DNA of 64,000 nucleotides, taken from contig CAVRGQ010000001.1 in assembly GCA_963720785.1 (NCBI GenBank), positions 54,682-118,681 of the forward strand, read 5' to 3'. Below the pieces are notes generated by a model. That model worked only from the letters and a program-made list of their open reading frames with translations. It was not told where the DNA came from and did not search any database. Below, one piece after another: positions 9,177 through 17,798 of the stretch; positions within the stretch are counted from its first letter, which is position 1; the number at the start of each line of letters is the position of its first letter. Made by a program: the position numbers and the translations under genes. Source of the DNA: CAVRGQ01 sp963720785 (GTDB taxonomy: Bacteria; Actinomycetota; Acidimicrobiia; IMCC26256; DASPTH01).

Positions 9177-9881
9177 TCAGATCGAGAAGTCCTCGCCCGC
9201 CCACACGCCGACCTCCGACGGGCACGCGTCGCCCTGGGTGAGGTGACCGAGCACGGTCGTCTCGAGGTCGTCGACCCGCCGCAACAGCGCCTGGAGCGAC
9301 GCACCGACGAGGTCGGGAACCTGGGTGTCCTCGAGGTCGACGGGCGCCTCGACCGACCGGGGCCGGCTCCGGGAGATCACCTGGCCGGGGATGCCGACCA
9401 CCACCGAGTTCGGCGGCACGTCCTTCACCACGACCGCGTTGGCGCCGATGCGGCTGTCGTGGCCGATGGTGACGGGGCCGAGCACTTTCGCACCCGCCCC
9501 GATCGTCACCCGGTCACCGACCGTGGGATGGCGCTTCCCGTGGTCGAGACTCGTCCCGCCCAGCGTGACCCCGTGGTAGATGGTCACGTCGGCGCCGACC
9601 TCTGAGGTCTCGCCGATGACGACCCCGGCCGCGTGGTCGATGAACAGCCCCGGCCCGAGCACCGCACCGGGGTGGATCTCCACCAGGGTGAGCCAGCGCA
9701 CGACCTGCGAGAGGATGCGCGCCGACAGCCGGCGCCCACGGAGCCAGAGCCAGTGGCTCAGCCGATGACCCCAGATCGCGTGCAGTCCCGCGTAGCAGAA
9801 CAAGATCTCGGCGACGCTGCGCGCCGCCGGATCACGTTCCTTGACCGCGCGGAGGTCGCGCCGCAGTGTGGCCAGGCCCAT
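9177..9881 (-). CDS. cysE: Serine O-acetyltransferase
   Basis: Catalyses acetyl-CoA + L-serine to O-acetylserine, the first step of cysteine synthesis. 234 residues of the short EpsC type. A helical N-terminus (RDLRAVKERDPAARS) precedes the left-handed beta-helix: VEIHPGAVLGPGLFIDHA, GVVIGETSEVG, YHGVTLGGTSLD, KRHPTVGDRVTIGAGAKVLG, with the catalytic His of the DHA/H pair and the C-terminal VPPNSVVVGIPG. Lies 8 bp downstream of cysK on the same strand, so the product feeds the adjacent enzyme. Confidence 0.95.
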   Translation of the reverse strand: MGLATLRRDLRAVKERDPAARSVAEILFCYAGLHAIWGHRLSHWLWLRGRRLSARILSQVVRWLTLVEIHPGAVLGPGLFIDHAAGVVIGETSEVGADVTIYHGVTLGGTSLDHGKRHPTVGDRVTIGAGAKVLGPVTIGHDSRIGANAVVVKDVPPNSVVVGIPGQVISRSRPRSVEAPVDLEDTQVPDLVGASLQALLRRVDDLETTVLGHLTQGDACPSEVGVWAGEDFSI

Positions 9882-9889
9882 CCGCGGTC

Positions 9890-10822
9890 TCAGTCGGTGA
9901 GGCCGGCGAAGAGGGGGGTGCTGAGGTAACGCTCGCCGAAGGACGGGATGATCACCACGATGAGCTTGCCCGCGTTCTCGGGACGCTTCGCCACCTGCAC
10001 CGCGGCCCAGATCGCCGCACCCGACGAGATGCCGACGAGCAGTCCCTCTTCCTTCGCCGCCCGGTGCGCGGTCGCGAAGGCGTCGTCGTTCTCGACCTGG
10101 ATCACCTCGTCGACGAGGTCGACCTCGAGGTTCGCGGGCACGAAGCCGGCGCCGATCCCCTGGATCGGGTGGGGCCCCTTCTGCCCTCCCGACAGCACCG
10201 GCGACGCGGCCGGCTCCACCGCGATCGCCTGGAAGCTCGGCTTGCGCTCCTTGATCGCCTGCGCCACGCCCGTGATCGTGCCGCCGGTGCCGACGCCCGC
10301 GACGAGGATGTCGACCTCACCGTCGGTGTCGTTCCAGATCTCCTCGGCCGTCGTCCGGCGGTGGATGGCAGGGTTCGCCGGGTTGTCGAACTGCTGCGGC
10401 ATGAAGTAGCGGGGATCGCTCTTGGCCAGCTCCTCCGCCTTGGCGATCGCGCCGCCCATGCCGTCGGGCCCGGGCGTCAGCACGAGCTCGGCGCCGTAGC
10501 CACGCAGGAGCGCACGCCGCTCCTTGCTCATCGTCTCGGGCATGGTGAACACGCACTTGTACCCACGCGCCGCGCACACCATCGCGAGCGCGATGCCGGT
10601 GTTGCCACTGGTCGGCTCCACCACGATGGTGTCGGGCCCGATGAGGCCGGCCTCCTCGGCGGCGTCGATCATCGCTACGCCGATCCGGTCCTTCACACTG
10701 TGCGCCGGGTTGAAGTACTCGAGCTTCGCGACGACCTGCGCCGACGCGCCGTCGGTGACGTTCCGCAGCCGCACGAGTGGCGTGTTGCCGATCAGCTGGG
10801 TGATGTCATCGGCAATTTTCAT
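9890..10822 (-). CDS. cysK: Cysteine synthase A (O-acetylserine sulfhydrylase)
   Basis: PLP enzyme converting O-acetylserine and sulfide to cysteine. 310 residues, the normal length. LIGNTPLVRL, the PLP lysine in HSVKDRIG (about residue 44), substrate loop TSGNTG, phosphate loop GVGTGGT, and C-terminal GISSGAA are all present. ATG 10822 is preceded by a good ribosome binding site (GGAAGGA, 8 nt). First gene of the cysK-cysE operon. Confidence 0.97.
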   Translation of the reverse strand: MKIADDITQLIGNTPLVRLRNVTDGASAQVVAKLEYFNPAHSVKDRIGVAMIDAAEEAGLIGPDTIVVEPTSGNTGIALAMVCAARGYKCVFTMPETMSKERRALLRGYGAELVLTPGPDGMGGAIAKAEELAKSDPRYFMPQQFDNPANPAIHRRTTAEEIWNDTDGEVDILVAGVGTGGTITGVAQAIKERKPSFQAIAVEPAASPVLSGGQKGPHPIQGIGAGFVPANLEVDLVDEVIQVENDDAFATAHRAAKEEGLLVGISSGAAIWAAVQVAKRPENAGKLIVVIIPSFGERYLSTPLFAGLTD

Positions 10823-10908
10823 GTTCGGTCCTTCCGAGTTGCGGACGTCCGTCGACGGTAGACGACCGATTGTGCCCAAATCCGATGCCATGGGTCACAG
10901 ATGTGAGG

Positions 10909-12065
10909 TCAGCCTGGTTGGTTCGTCAGGATCGCGGTCGCGGCGGACTGGAACATTCCGCCGATCGCGTGGGTGAGGGACACCTGTACGTTGTCGACCT
11001 GCACCGCGGCCTCGCCCCGGAGCTGACGCACCGACTCGAGCAACGCGTACATCCCGTACATGCCGCTGTGCGTGTAGTTGAGCCCGCCGCCCGTGGTGTT
11101 CACCGGCAACGAGCCGCCGATCGCGGTGTGCCCCTCGGCGACGAACGCAGGCGACTCGCCGCGTGCCACGAAGCCGAGATCCTCGAGCGCGAGCAGCGGG
11201 AGATGCGCAGTCGCGTCGTAGAGCATCGCGTGGTCGACGTCGGCCGGGGTGAGCCCCGATGATGCGAACGCAGCCGCACCCGCGTTGCGGAACGCGGCCG
11301 ACGACGTGAGGTCGAGCATCTGGCTGGCCATGGCCGCGCCCGTCGCCTCACCGGCCCCGAGCAGCGCGATCGGCGGCCGGGGCAGGTCCCGCGCCCGCTC
11401 GACGCTCGTGACCACCACTGCCCCACCGGCGTCGGTGCTCACGCAGCACATCGGCCGGGTGAACGGAAAGGCGACCGCCGGTGCAGCGAGTACCTCGTCG
11501 ACGGTGATCGGGTCGCGGCGCAACGCCGCGGGTTGCGCCCCGCCCACTCGCGCTGGGTGACGACCACGCGGGCGAGCGTCTCGCGGTCGGCGCCTCGGTC
11601 GTGCAGGAACCGCAGCGCGCCCAACGTGAGCAGCGTCATCGGGCCCGCGGTGCCGAACGGCAACTCGAACTGGCCCTGCCACGAGTCGGGCGACGGCCGC
11701 CACGCCGCGCCACCGTGGTGCGAGCGGCCGCTCTCGCCGTGCGCGATCAGCACCACCTCGGCCCGACCACTCGCGATCGCGTCGGCGGCGTGCGCGAGGT
11801 GCACGAGGTTGGAGCAGCCGCCCACCATCGTGGCGTCGACCCAGCGCGCCTCGATGCCCAGCGAGTGCGAGAGCAACGTGGGCAGGTACGGGTTGAGCCC
11901 AGCCATCGCGACGCCGTCGACATCGCGAGGTGTCAGCCCGCAGTCGGCGAGCGCGCGCCGCGCCGCGTCCACCGCGAGGCCGACCGACGACAACGCGACC
12001 TTGCCGATCTCGGTCGATTCGGCCGCGCCGACGATCGCCGCGCTCGGCACGCCCGCCGCGCTCAT
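10909..12065 (-). CDS. Thiolase-fold lipid-transfer protein / acetyl-CoA acetyltransferase, frameshifted
   Basis: About 386 residues of the SCP-X/Ltp thiolase group. N-terminal AAIVGAAESTEIGK; catalytic-Cys position in MVGGCSNLVHLAH; later MLYDATAH, AIGGSLPVNTTGGGLNYTHSG and the C-terminal VSLTHAIGG, supplying conserved Asn/His/Gly blocks. The frame breaks at 11524-11532; one extra G (CCGCGG to CCGGCGG) gives AGRNPAALRRDPITVDE. Its start overlaps the stop of the DUF35 gene (ATGA), a standard pairing in which the Zn-ribbon protein supports the thiolase in acyl-CoA or sterol side-chain metabolism. Confidence 0.87.
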
Positions 12066-12493
12066 TGCGCTCGCAGCCGGACCACCGGCAGCGTCACCTC
12101 CCCGTCGCTCCCCACGGTCTCGAAGCCGACCACGACCGACGCGTCGAGCGTGAGCAGCGCGGGATCGGGCGCCACGTCGACCAGGTTGGTCAGCAGACGC
12201 GGCCCCTCGGCGAGCGTCACGACCGCGAGCACGTATGGCACCGCGAAGCCCGGCGCCGGCAGGTGCGAGATCACGTAGCTGTAGAGCGTGGCCGACCCCG
12301 ACGCCACGAACACCTCGACGTCATCGCTCGCGCAGTGTGGGCACCAGGGCTGGGGCGGGAAGTACGCGTCGCCGCACCCACGGCAGCGCTGCAGGCGCAG
12401 CTCACCCGCGGCGGTGCCTTCCCAGAAGTGCTGGGTCTCGGGCGTGGCGACGGGGAGCGCGCGCTTCGGCGCGGTGACACTCGGAGTGCTCAT
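12062..12493 (-). CDS. DUF35 OB-fold / Zn-ribbon acyl-CoA-associated protein
   Basis: 143 residues. An N-terminal helix (TQHFWEGTAAGELRLQRC) leads into a rubredoxin-like zinc ribbon CRGCGDAYFPPQPWCPHC with four Cys, then an OB fold (LYSYVISHLPAPGFAVPY, TNLVDV). Family members form complexes with lipid-transfer thiolases. ATG 12493 has CAAGAT 6 nt upstream (12500-12505), suggesting a leaderless message covering this gene and the thiolase. Divergent from the Anbu gene, 47 bp away. Confidence 0.88.
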   Translation of the reverse strand: MSTPSVTAPKRALPVATPETQHFWEGTAAGELRLQRCRGCGDAYFPPQPWCPHCASDDVEVFVASGSATLYSYVISHLPAPGFAVPYVLAVVTLAEGPRLLTNLVDVAPDPALLTLDASVVVGFETVGSDGEVTLPVVRLRAQ

Positions 12494-12540
12494 CGGGCGA
12501 TCTTGCCAGGTCTGGCGGCAACGAATGCGAGACTGCACCG

Positions 12541-13291
12541 GTGACCTACTGCCTCGCGCTCCGCCTCCACGACGGCCTCGTGTTCCTCGCCGACACCCGC
12601 ACCAACGCCGGCGTCGACAACGTGAGCACGTACCGCAAACAACACGTCTTCCGGCCGGCACCCGACCGGGTCTTCGTGTTGGAGTCGGCGGGCAACCTCG
12701 CGACCACGCAGGAGGTGCTCGATCGCATCGACCGCGATCTCGCCTCGGAGGGGTCGGCCGAGAGCCTCGCCACCGTCGAGCACCTCTTCGAGGCCGCGCT
12801 CTACGTGGGGAGGCTCAGCCGTGACGTCGCCGCGGAGCACCGCGCCGCCCTCGCGGCATCCGGCGCCGACGGCACCGCCACCTTCATCCTCGGCGGTCGC
12901 CTCGGCGACGGCCCCGCCGACATCTTCCTCGTCTACCCGGAGGGCAACTACATCCGCCGCGTCCGACGAGCGGCCCTTCCTCCAGATCGGCGAGACCAAG
13001 TACGGCAAGTTCATGCTCGAGCTCGCGATCGAGGCGGGCGTCGACCTGAGCACGGCGGTCAAGATTGCGCTCGGCTCGATGATGAGCACGACGCGCGCCA
13101 ACCTGTCGGTGGGGCCGCCCTACGACGTCGCCGTCCTCGAGACCGACGCGGAGGCAGATCTGCAGGAGTTCCGCGTCGAGCCCGACTCTCCGCTGATCGA
13201 GCGCCTCCGCGAGGTGTGGGAGCGCAACATGCTCGCGGCGGTCTCCGAACTCCCGCCGATCTTCGAGGGCGACGTCCGCCGCGTCGACTGA
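12541..13291 (+). CDS. Anbu-type proteasome-related peptidase, frameshifted
   Basis: About 250 residues. It opens MTYCLALRLHDGLVFLADTR, then TNAGVDNVSTYRK, the hallmark of Anbu (ancestral beta-subunit, COG3484): after Met removal the Thr becomes the N-terminal nucleophile. Later blocks LQIGETKYGK and NLSVGPPYDV are also family features. GTG 12541 has GAGACT 6 nt upstream. The frame shifts at 12954-12964; one dinucleotide change in CCGCCGCGTCC restores the IR-AS-DERPF join. The usual Anbu neighbours (alpha-E, ATP-grasp and transglutaminase genes) are not next to it, although a transglutaminase-like gene starts at the far right edge. Confidence 0.85.
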
Positions 13292-13314
13292 CCCGGCCGC
13301 AGCGCCGTGCAGTT

Positions 13315-13354
13315 CGCTCCGTGTCGGGGACCGTTGGGTGCCCGACACGGAGCG
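13315..13354. terminator. Bidirectional hairpin between Anbu and csbD-like genes
   Basis: A perfect 14-bp stem, CGCTCCGTGTCGGG (13315-13328) pairing with 13341-13354, encloses a 12-nt loop. It stands between convergent genes with no T-run, as is common for terminators in very GC-rich genomes. Confidence 0.7.
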
Positions 13355-13367
13355 ATGCTGCGATCTC

Positions 13368-13607
13368 TCAGTCGTTCTGGTGGGAGCGCTGACGCGCTTC
13401 GTCCGCCGTTGCCTCGGCGCGCGACTTCTCGGCCTCGGCCTCGTGCTTCGCAACGTCGCGCTGCGAGGATGCCTTGTCCTGTTGAGCCCGACCTTCGTCC
13501 TGGAGCGATTCGTTGCCGGTGACCTCACCGGCAACTTCCTTGGCCTTGCCCTTGATGTCCTCGACGACGCCCTTGGCGCCGGCGGCGGGTCCGGAATCCC
13601 TGCTCAT
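13368..13607 (-). CDS. CsbD-like stress-response protein
   Basis: 79 residues, strongly hydrophilic. The core KGVVEDIKGKAKEVAGEVTGN followed by ESLQDEGRAQQDK matches CsbD-family proteins, small helical proteins induced in general stress in many bacteria. The C-terminal half is an extended charged helix (KHEAEAEKSRAEATADEARQ). ATG 13607 has GAGGAG 7 nt upstream. The molecular role of the family is unclear. Confidence 0.85.
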   Translation of the reverse strand: MSRDSGPAAGAKGVVEDIKGKAKEVAGEVTGNESLQDEGRAQQDKASSQRDVAKHEAEAEKSRAEATADEARQRSHQND

Positions 13608-13720
13608 GTGATGCTCCTCGTCGATCGTGTCGCCGTCGGGAGTGCGACGGCCGTGCACTTCCGGTACCCGCTGCGACGAATTCGCAACCGCCGCGGGGCG
13701 AGGTCGGGAGACGTGGCCGG

Positions 13721-13726
13721 TACAAT
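13721..13726 (+). promoter_or_regulatory. Candidate -10 box TACAAT
   Basis: TACAAT lies 30 bp before ATG 13756 in an otherwise GC-rich gap of 148 bp between the csbD-like gene and the small ORF. It is the main reason to believe the small downstream ORF is transcribed. No clear -35 box. Confidence 0.35.
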
Positions 13727-13755
13727 GGGCATTCACCACGAATGGAATTCCGGCA

Positions 13756-13929
13756 ATGCTGTCCCCGAACACCCCCGCTCACTCCGAGATCTGCAACGCG
13801 ACACGAGCGAGGCCCCACGGGTACCGGCTCCGCTGCATGGAGCCGTGCCGCCACGACGGCGAACACCTCTGGACTCCGGAACTGCACCCGGACCGGGCGC
13901 TGCCCGATCAGCGCGGCACCGCCGCCTGA
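13756..13929 (+). CDS. Possible small Cys/His-containing protein
   Basis: 57 residues from ATG 13756. Contains two Cys in short spacing with His (CMEPCRHDGEH) and an earlier Cys (SEICNATRA), so a small metal-binding or structural role is conceivable. No ribosome binding site is obvious. It fills the gap between two minus-strand genes and has a TACAAT box upstream. No family recognised; it may be spurious. Confidence 0.35.
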   Translation: MLSPNTPAHSEICNATRARPHGYRLRCMEPCRHDGEHLWTPELHPDRALPDQRGTAA

Positions 13930-13951
13930 GGGCTGACGCCGGGCGTGCGTC

Positions 13952-14632
13952 TCAGACGGTCGCGAACACCAGTTGCTCACGCTGCGCGACGTGCAGCGCC
14001 CAGCGCACGGTCACGAACACCGCGGTCGCGCTGATCGACAGCGAGATCAACGGCTTCAGCACGACGAACAGGCCCGTGTCGAGGCTCAGCAGCATCGCGA
14101 CGGTGGCGCCGGCGTTGAGCAGCTGCGATCCCGCCCACACCGCGGTCAACCCGACGAAGAGTCGCTTGACCGACGGACGGGTCACGACGTCGGCCGCCAT
14201 CGGGCAGAAGTCGTGCGCGACACGCGCGATGAACGGGCGGCCGAACGCGAGTGACACCACGAACAGCGACGCGACCGCGAGCATCGTCGCGACCGGTTGC
14301 ACGAAGTAGAAGAAGGCGCTGCCGCTGAGCACGCCGATGAGGGTGCGCACCGCCAACCCTCCGAGACCGACGATGACGAGTGCCGGTGGTCGACGACCGC
14401 GCCAGCGACGCCAGGCGAACATCGTGCTCGCCCAGGCGAGCACCGCGACCATCGCCCAGCGCGTCCCGAACAGATTGCTCGTGAGGAGGAAGATCGCCGC
14501 GGGGACGAAGGTCGCCTCGAGGATGCCGGGCAGTCCGCGTCGTGCGACTGCCAGCAGCAGCGTGCGCTTCGAGAGTGAGCTTTCGGCTGCGGACTCGTGG
14601 TCGTGATCCGCGGTGTCGCGGGTCTTGAGCAT
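13952..14632 (-). CDS. VC0807-like integral membrane protein
   Basis: 226 residues. A polar N-terminus (MLKTRDTADHDHESAAESS) is followed by six hydrophobic segments, including ILEATFVPAAIFLLTSNLFG, ALVIVGLGGLAVRTLIGVLSG and FFYFVQPVATMLAVASLFVV. The spacing and the GSAFFYF...FGRPF pattern recall the VC0807 family of uncharacterised membrane proteins; I hold that name loosely. No transport motif is visible. Confidence 0.6.
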   Translation of the reverse strand: MLKTRDTADHDHESAAESSLSKRTLLLAVARRGLPGILEATFVPAAIFLLTSNLFGTRWAMVAVLAWASTMFAWRRWRGRRPPALVIVGLGGLAVRTLIGVLSGSAFFYFVQPVATMLAVASLFVVSLAFGRPFIARVAHDFCPMAADVVTRPSVKRLFVGLTAVWAGSQLLNAGATVAMLLSLDTGLFVVLKPLISLSISATAVFVTVRWALHVAQREQLVFATV

Positions 14633-14800
14633 CCAACCGGGCGATGAGTTGATGGGTCGAGTGTACGGGCGCGCGCGTCACGCACGGCATCGCGGAACCG
14701 ACCCTTCACAGGTCGCGCTCAGTTCGCACCCAGCGTCGCGGCATTTGCGGCTGTTGGTCCGCGACCCCTTGGGGAGCCCGCCCGCCGGTACCCTGCAGTG

Positions 14801-14847
14801 ACTGCTCCACAGGGAGCAGCTGAAGTAGCTGCACTGCTCGACTGCTC
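14801..14847 (+). promoter_or_regulatory. Hairpin and repeated ACTGCTC motif upstream of desaturase
   Basis: CTGCTCC (14802-14808) pairs perfectly with GGAGCAG (14813-14819) across a 4-nt loop. ACTGCTC occurs three times, at 14801, 14833 and 14841. The cluster begins 87 bp before the desaturase start and could be an operator or leader structure for lipid or temperature control. Function is inference. Confidence 0.45.
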
Positions 14848-14887
14848 GGGAGCCTGGTGGTGTCGAAGCCGACCCCAGGAATTCTCC

Positions 14888-15901
14888 TTGACCACGAGTA
14901 CGCCAGTCCTTCCTTCCCTTTCTCCTGACGCGCCCGCGCCCACGCCCGGGCTCGACCAGGACCTCGACGCGATCGTCGAGCTGCCCACCGCCCGCCGCCT
15001 CCGCTGGCAGCGTGCCCTCACCGGCCTCATCGTGTTCGGGCCGCTCGTCGCCGCCGTCTGGGCGGTCGTGGTCGTGCTCGCCGGCAACATGGTGTCGTGG
15101 ACGACGCTCGCCGTCGCCGCCGCGTTCTACGTCGTGACGATCCTCGGCGTCACCGTCGGCTTCCACCGCCTCTTCACCCACCGCGCCTTCGAGGCCCGCC
15201 GACCGTTGAAGATCGTCCTCGCGGTCGCCGGGTCGATGTCGTTCCAGGGTTCGGTGATCGGCTGGGTCGCGATGCACCGCCGCCACCACATGTTCAGCGA
15301 CAAGGCGGGTGACCCGCACTCCCCCGTGTGGCCGGAGCACCACCCGCTCGGCAAGACGCGCGGGTTTCTGCACGCGCACATCGGCTGGTTGTTCAAGCAC
15401 CAGGACACGCCGCGCGTGCGCTTCGCCCCCGATCTGCTCGCCGACCGCGACCTCGTATGGGTCGACCGCATGTTCCTGCCGTTGTGCGTTGCGACGCTCG
15501 CCCTGCCCTTCGGCATCGGATACCTCCTCACCGGCACGCTCGGCGGCGCCCTCGCCGTCCTGCTGTGGGCCGGCGTGATCCGCATCGGGTTCGGCCACCA
15601 GATCACCTGGTGCACCAACTCGGTGTGCCACATGTTCGGCAAGCAGCCGTTCCGGTCGGGCGACCAGAGCACGAACTTCGCGCCGCTCGCGCTGCTCTCC
15701 ATGGGCGAGTCGTGGCACAACGCGCACCACGCGTTCCCCTCGCTCGCCCGCCACGGTGTGGACCGTCACCAGCTCGACCCGTCGGCCATGGTGATCCGGG
15801 GCTTCGAGAAGCTCGGCTGGGTCAGCTCGGTGCGCTGGCCGGACGCGGCTCGTCTGGATGGTCGACGCCTCGACGCTCGTCGTCACGACGCCACCAGGTG
15901 A
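14888..15901 (+). CDS. Acyl-CoA (stearoyl-type) delta-9 desaturase
   Basis: Membrane di-iron enzyme introducing a double bond into fatty acyl chains. 337 residues from TTG 14888, chosen because AGGA lies 8 nt upstream. The three histidine boxes are HRLFTH, HRRHH and HNAHH, between paired membrane segments (LIVFGPLVAAVWAVVVVLA; FYVVTILGVTVGF; two more after residue 180). WCTNSVCHMFGKQPF and QSTNFAPLALLSMGESWHN are family blocks. The last 80 bp overlap the convergent DUF6629-like gene, so the polar C-terminus (DAARLDGRRLDARRHDATR) may be an extension or an artefact of an unseen indel. Confidence 0.92.
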   Translation: MTTSTPVLPSLSPDAPAPTPGLDQDLDAIVELPTARRLRWQRALTGLIVFGPLVAAVWAVVVVLAGNMVSWTTLAVAAAFYVVTILGVTVGFHRLFTHRAFEARRPLKIVLAVAGSMSFQGSVIGWVAMHRRHHMFSDKAGDPHSPVWPEHHPLGKTRGFLHAHIGWLFKHQDTPRVRFAPDLLADRDLVWVDRMFLPLCVATLALPFGIGYLLTGTLGGALAVLLWAGVIRIGFGHQITWCTNSVCHMFGKQPFRSGDQSTNFAPLALLSMGESWHNAHHAFPSLARHGVDRHQLDPSAMVIRGFEKLGWVSSVRWPDAARLDGRRLDARRHDATR

Positions 15902-16511
15902 ACTGCACGTAGATCAGCGCACTGACCACCGCGGCCCACAGGCACCAGACCGAGGTGAGACCCTCGGCCTGGATGGTCACGATCACCGCGACGGCAACCA
16001 GGTTGGCGACGCCGAACCACACGATCGCCTTGAAGCTGGAGAGCAGCGGCGCGCCGCACGTCGCGATCACGTAGAGCGCGGTCGCAATCCACGAGAGCTC
16101 ACCGGCACCGCCGTACTGGATCGTGTTGTGGGTCGCGTGCGCCGACACGTCACCGTTGACGACTGCGACCGCGAGGTAGCCGCCCGCGAACACACCCATC
16201 ACCACGAACGGCAGGAGGCGACGGCGACGCGGCCCCGGTGGTTCCACCAACAGGATCGCGAGAGGCGCGAGCACCGGCAGCAGCACCCACGCGAAGACCA
16301 GATAGAGGATCACCGCGGCGCCGGTGGCCGGCGTGTGACCGGCATCGAGGTCGCGCCACACGAACGACTCGACGAACTGGTGCAGCGCGAACGCGAGGGG
16401 CATCGCGGCCAGGGGAATCTCCCGCGGCGTGCGCACCTTCGCCAGCGTGGCCGCGCCGATCGCACCGATGACCGCCGCACTCACCAGATCCGCCTCGGCG
16501 GAGAAGCACAC
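15822..16511 (-). CDS. DUF6629-like membrane protein
   Basis: 229 residues from GTG 16511, chosen because the family opens with MCFSAEADLV, which matches exactly from this codon; the open frame further upstream is not protein-like. Seven hydrophobic segments are seen, for example AAVIGAIGAATLA, LPLAFALHQFVESFVW (here PLAFALHQFVESFVW), GAAVILYLVFAWVLLPVLAPL and a C-terminal VWCLWAAVVSALIYVQFTWW. The function of this family is not established. Confidence 0.75.
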   Translation of the reverse strand: MCFSAEADLVSAAVIGAIGAATLAKVRTPREIPLAAMPLAFALHQFVESFVWRDLDAGHTPATGAAVILYLVFAWVLLPVLAPLAILLVEPPGPRRRRLLPFVVMGVFAGGYLAVAVVNGDVSAHATHNTIQYGGAGELSWIATALYVIATCGAPLLSSFKAIVWFGVANLVAVAVIVTIQAEGLTSVWCLWAAVVSALIYVQFTWWRRDDERRGVDHPDEPRPASAPS

Positions 16512-16605
16512 GGGCAGGGCCCTCGATTCGGTCGACCTCGACCGTACTCGGGATCCGAGCGACCCACCCGGGTGCCCGTCAGCGGGAACGTGCCAGACTG
16601 CGCGG

Positions 16606-17715
16606 ATGAGCGACATCAGCCCTGCACGCGTCGGAGTCCTGATCGACTGGCTCGACGCCGACGGCAACTACGACGAGAACATCCTCCCGGTCTTGGAGAT
16701 GGTTGCCGAGGACTACGTTGCCCGCGGCGTCGTCGAGCGCCCGGTCGAGTTCGTGGTGCGCGCGGTGCAGGGACTGCCCAAGGGCTCGTTCCGCGCCGTA
16801 CGCGACGCCTACCACGAACTGGTCGAGGAGGACTGCGTGGTCGTGTTCGGACCACAGGTGTCGGAGAACGGCATCGCGCTGGCGCCGTTCATCGAGGCCG
16901 CGCAGGTGCCGACGCTCACGCTCGCCGGAACGGAGTCGATGCTCAACGAGTATTCCTTCTCCTTGCCGTCGGGCTCGCTCGACGAGGAGCCGATCGTGAT
17001 GGCGCGCGTTGCCGCGCTCGACGGTGCAACCTCGGTCGGGATCACCTTCGAGGACGCGGCCATCGGGCGCGAGTACCTGCGGTCTGCTCGGTCGGCGTGC
17101 GAGAACGAGGGGCTGCGCATCACCGGCGAGGTGGCGATCCCCCAACTCGAGGCCGACAAGCAGCGTGCGGTCGAGACGTTGCGCGCCGGCAACCCGGACG
17201 CGCTCATGCACGTCGGCTTCGGCCTCGGGCTGGTCGGCATCAACACTGCGCTCGACGCCATCGGCTGGAAGCCACCGCGCTACACCACGACCGCGTTCGA
17301 GTTCGCGGCCACGAGCGACTGGTGGCGCCAGGAACTCGCCGGTTGGATCGGTCTCGATCAGTGGGACGAGCGCAACCCGCTCGGCCGCGAGTTCTTCGAC
17401 GCCTTCGAGCAGCGCACCGGCCGGCGACCCGAGTACTTCTTCCCGCCCGTGTGCTTCGACGTGGGCCGCGTGCTCATGCTCGGTCTGTCGCAGGCTCGCC
17501 CGCTCACCGGGCCGGGCGTCAAAGAGTCGTTGGAGCGGATCAAGATGCTGCCCGCGTCGACGGGCGCGCCGGGCACCCGCATCCGCTTCGGGCGCTTCAT
17601 CCGGCAGGGCTGGATGGGCAGCGAGTTCCTCGTCGCCCGACGCGTGCTCGACGACGGCAGTGCCATCGTGATGCACGGCACCATCGAGGGACTGGTCCCG
17701 CCCTACGAGGGCTGA
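16606..17715 (+). CDS. Periplasmic-binding-fold protein without signal peptide (leucine/urea-binding-like)
   Basis: 369 residues of the type-1 periplasmic binding fold (Peripla_BP_6-like): opens VGVLIDWLDADGNYDENILP, then VVFGPQVSENGIALAPFIE, VPTLTLAGTESM, VGITFEDAAIGREYLRSA, PRYTTTAFEFAATSDWW. No Sec, Tat or lipoprotein signal is present and no permease or ATPase gene is adjacent, so it probably acts in the cytoplasm as a ligand sensor or is an orphan. ATG 16606 has CAGACT 6 nt upstream. A paralogue lies at 24289-25575; both share LERIKM-P and a C-terminal FLV-R segment. Confidence 0.78.
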   Translation: MSDISPARVGVLIDWLDADGNYDENILPVLEMVAEDYVARGVVERPVEFVVRAVQGLPKGSFRAVRDAYHELVEEDCVVVFGPQVSENGIALAPFIEAAQVPTLTLAGTESMLNEYSFSLPSGSLDEEPIVMARVAALDGATSVGITFEDAAIGREYLRSARSACENEGLRITGEVAIPQLEADKQRAVETLRAGNPDALMHVGFGLGLVGINTALDAIGWKPPRYTTTAFEFAATSDWWRQELAGWIGLDQWDERNPLGREFFDAFEQRTGRRPEYFFPPVCFDVGRVLMLGLSQARPLTGPGVKESLERIKMLPASTGAPGTRIRFGRFIRQGWMGSEFLVARRVLDDGSAIVMHGTIEGLVPPYEG

Positions 17716-17798
17716 GTGCTCGGGTGACGGCGTCGCCCGTTCGGGGTAGCCGAGTGGACTGAGCCTCAAGTGCGCCACATCAACGACGATCTTCTCTG

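Noticed and set aside
17737..17770. Sequence like the start of a Leu/Ser tRNA (GGGGTAGCCGAGTGGACTGA)
   Set aside because: No matching acceptor stem, anticodon arm or T-arm follows before the coding region at 17799.
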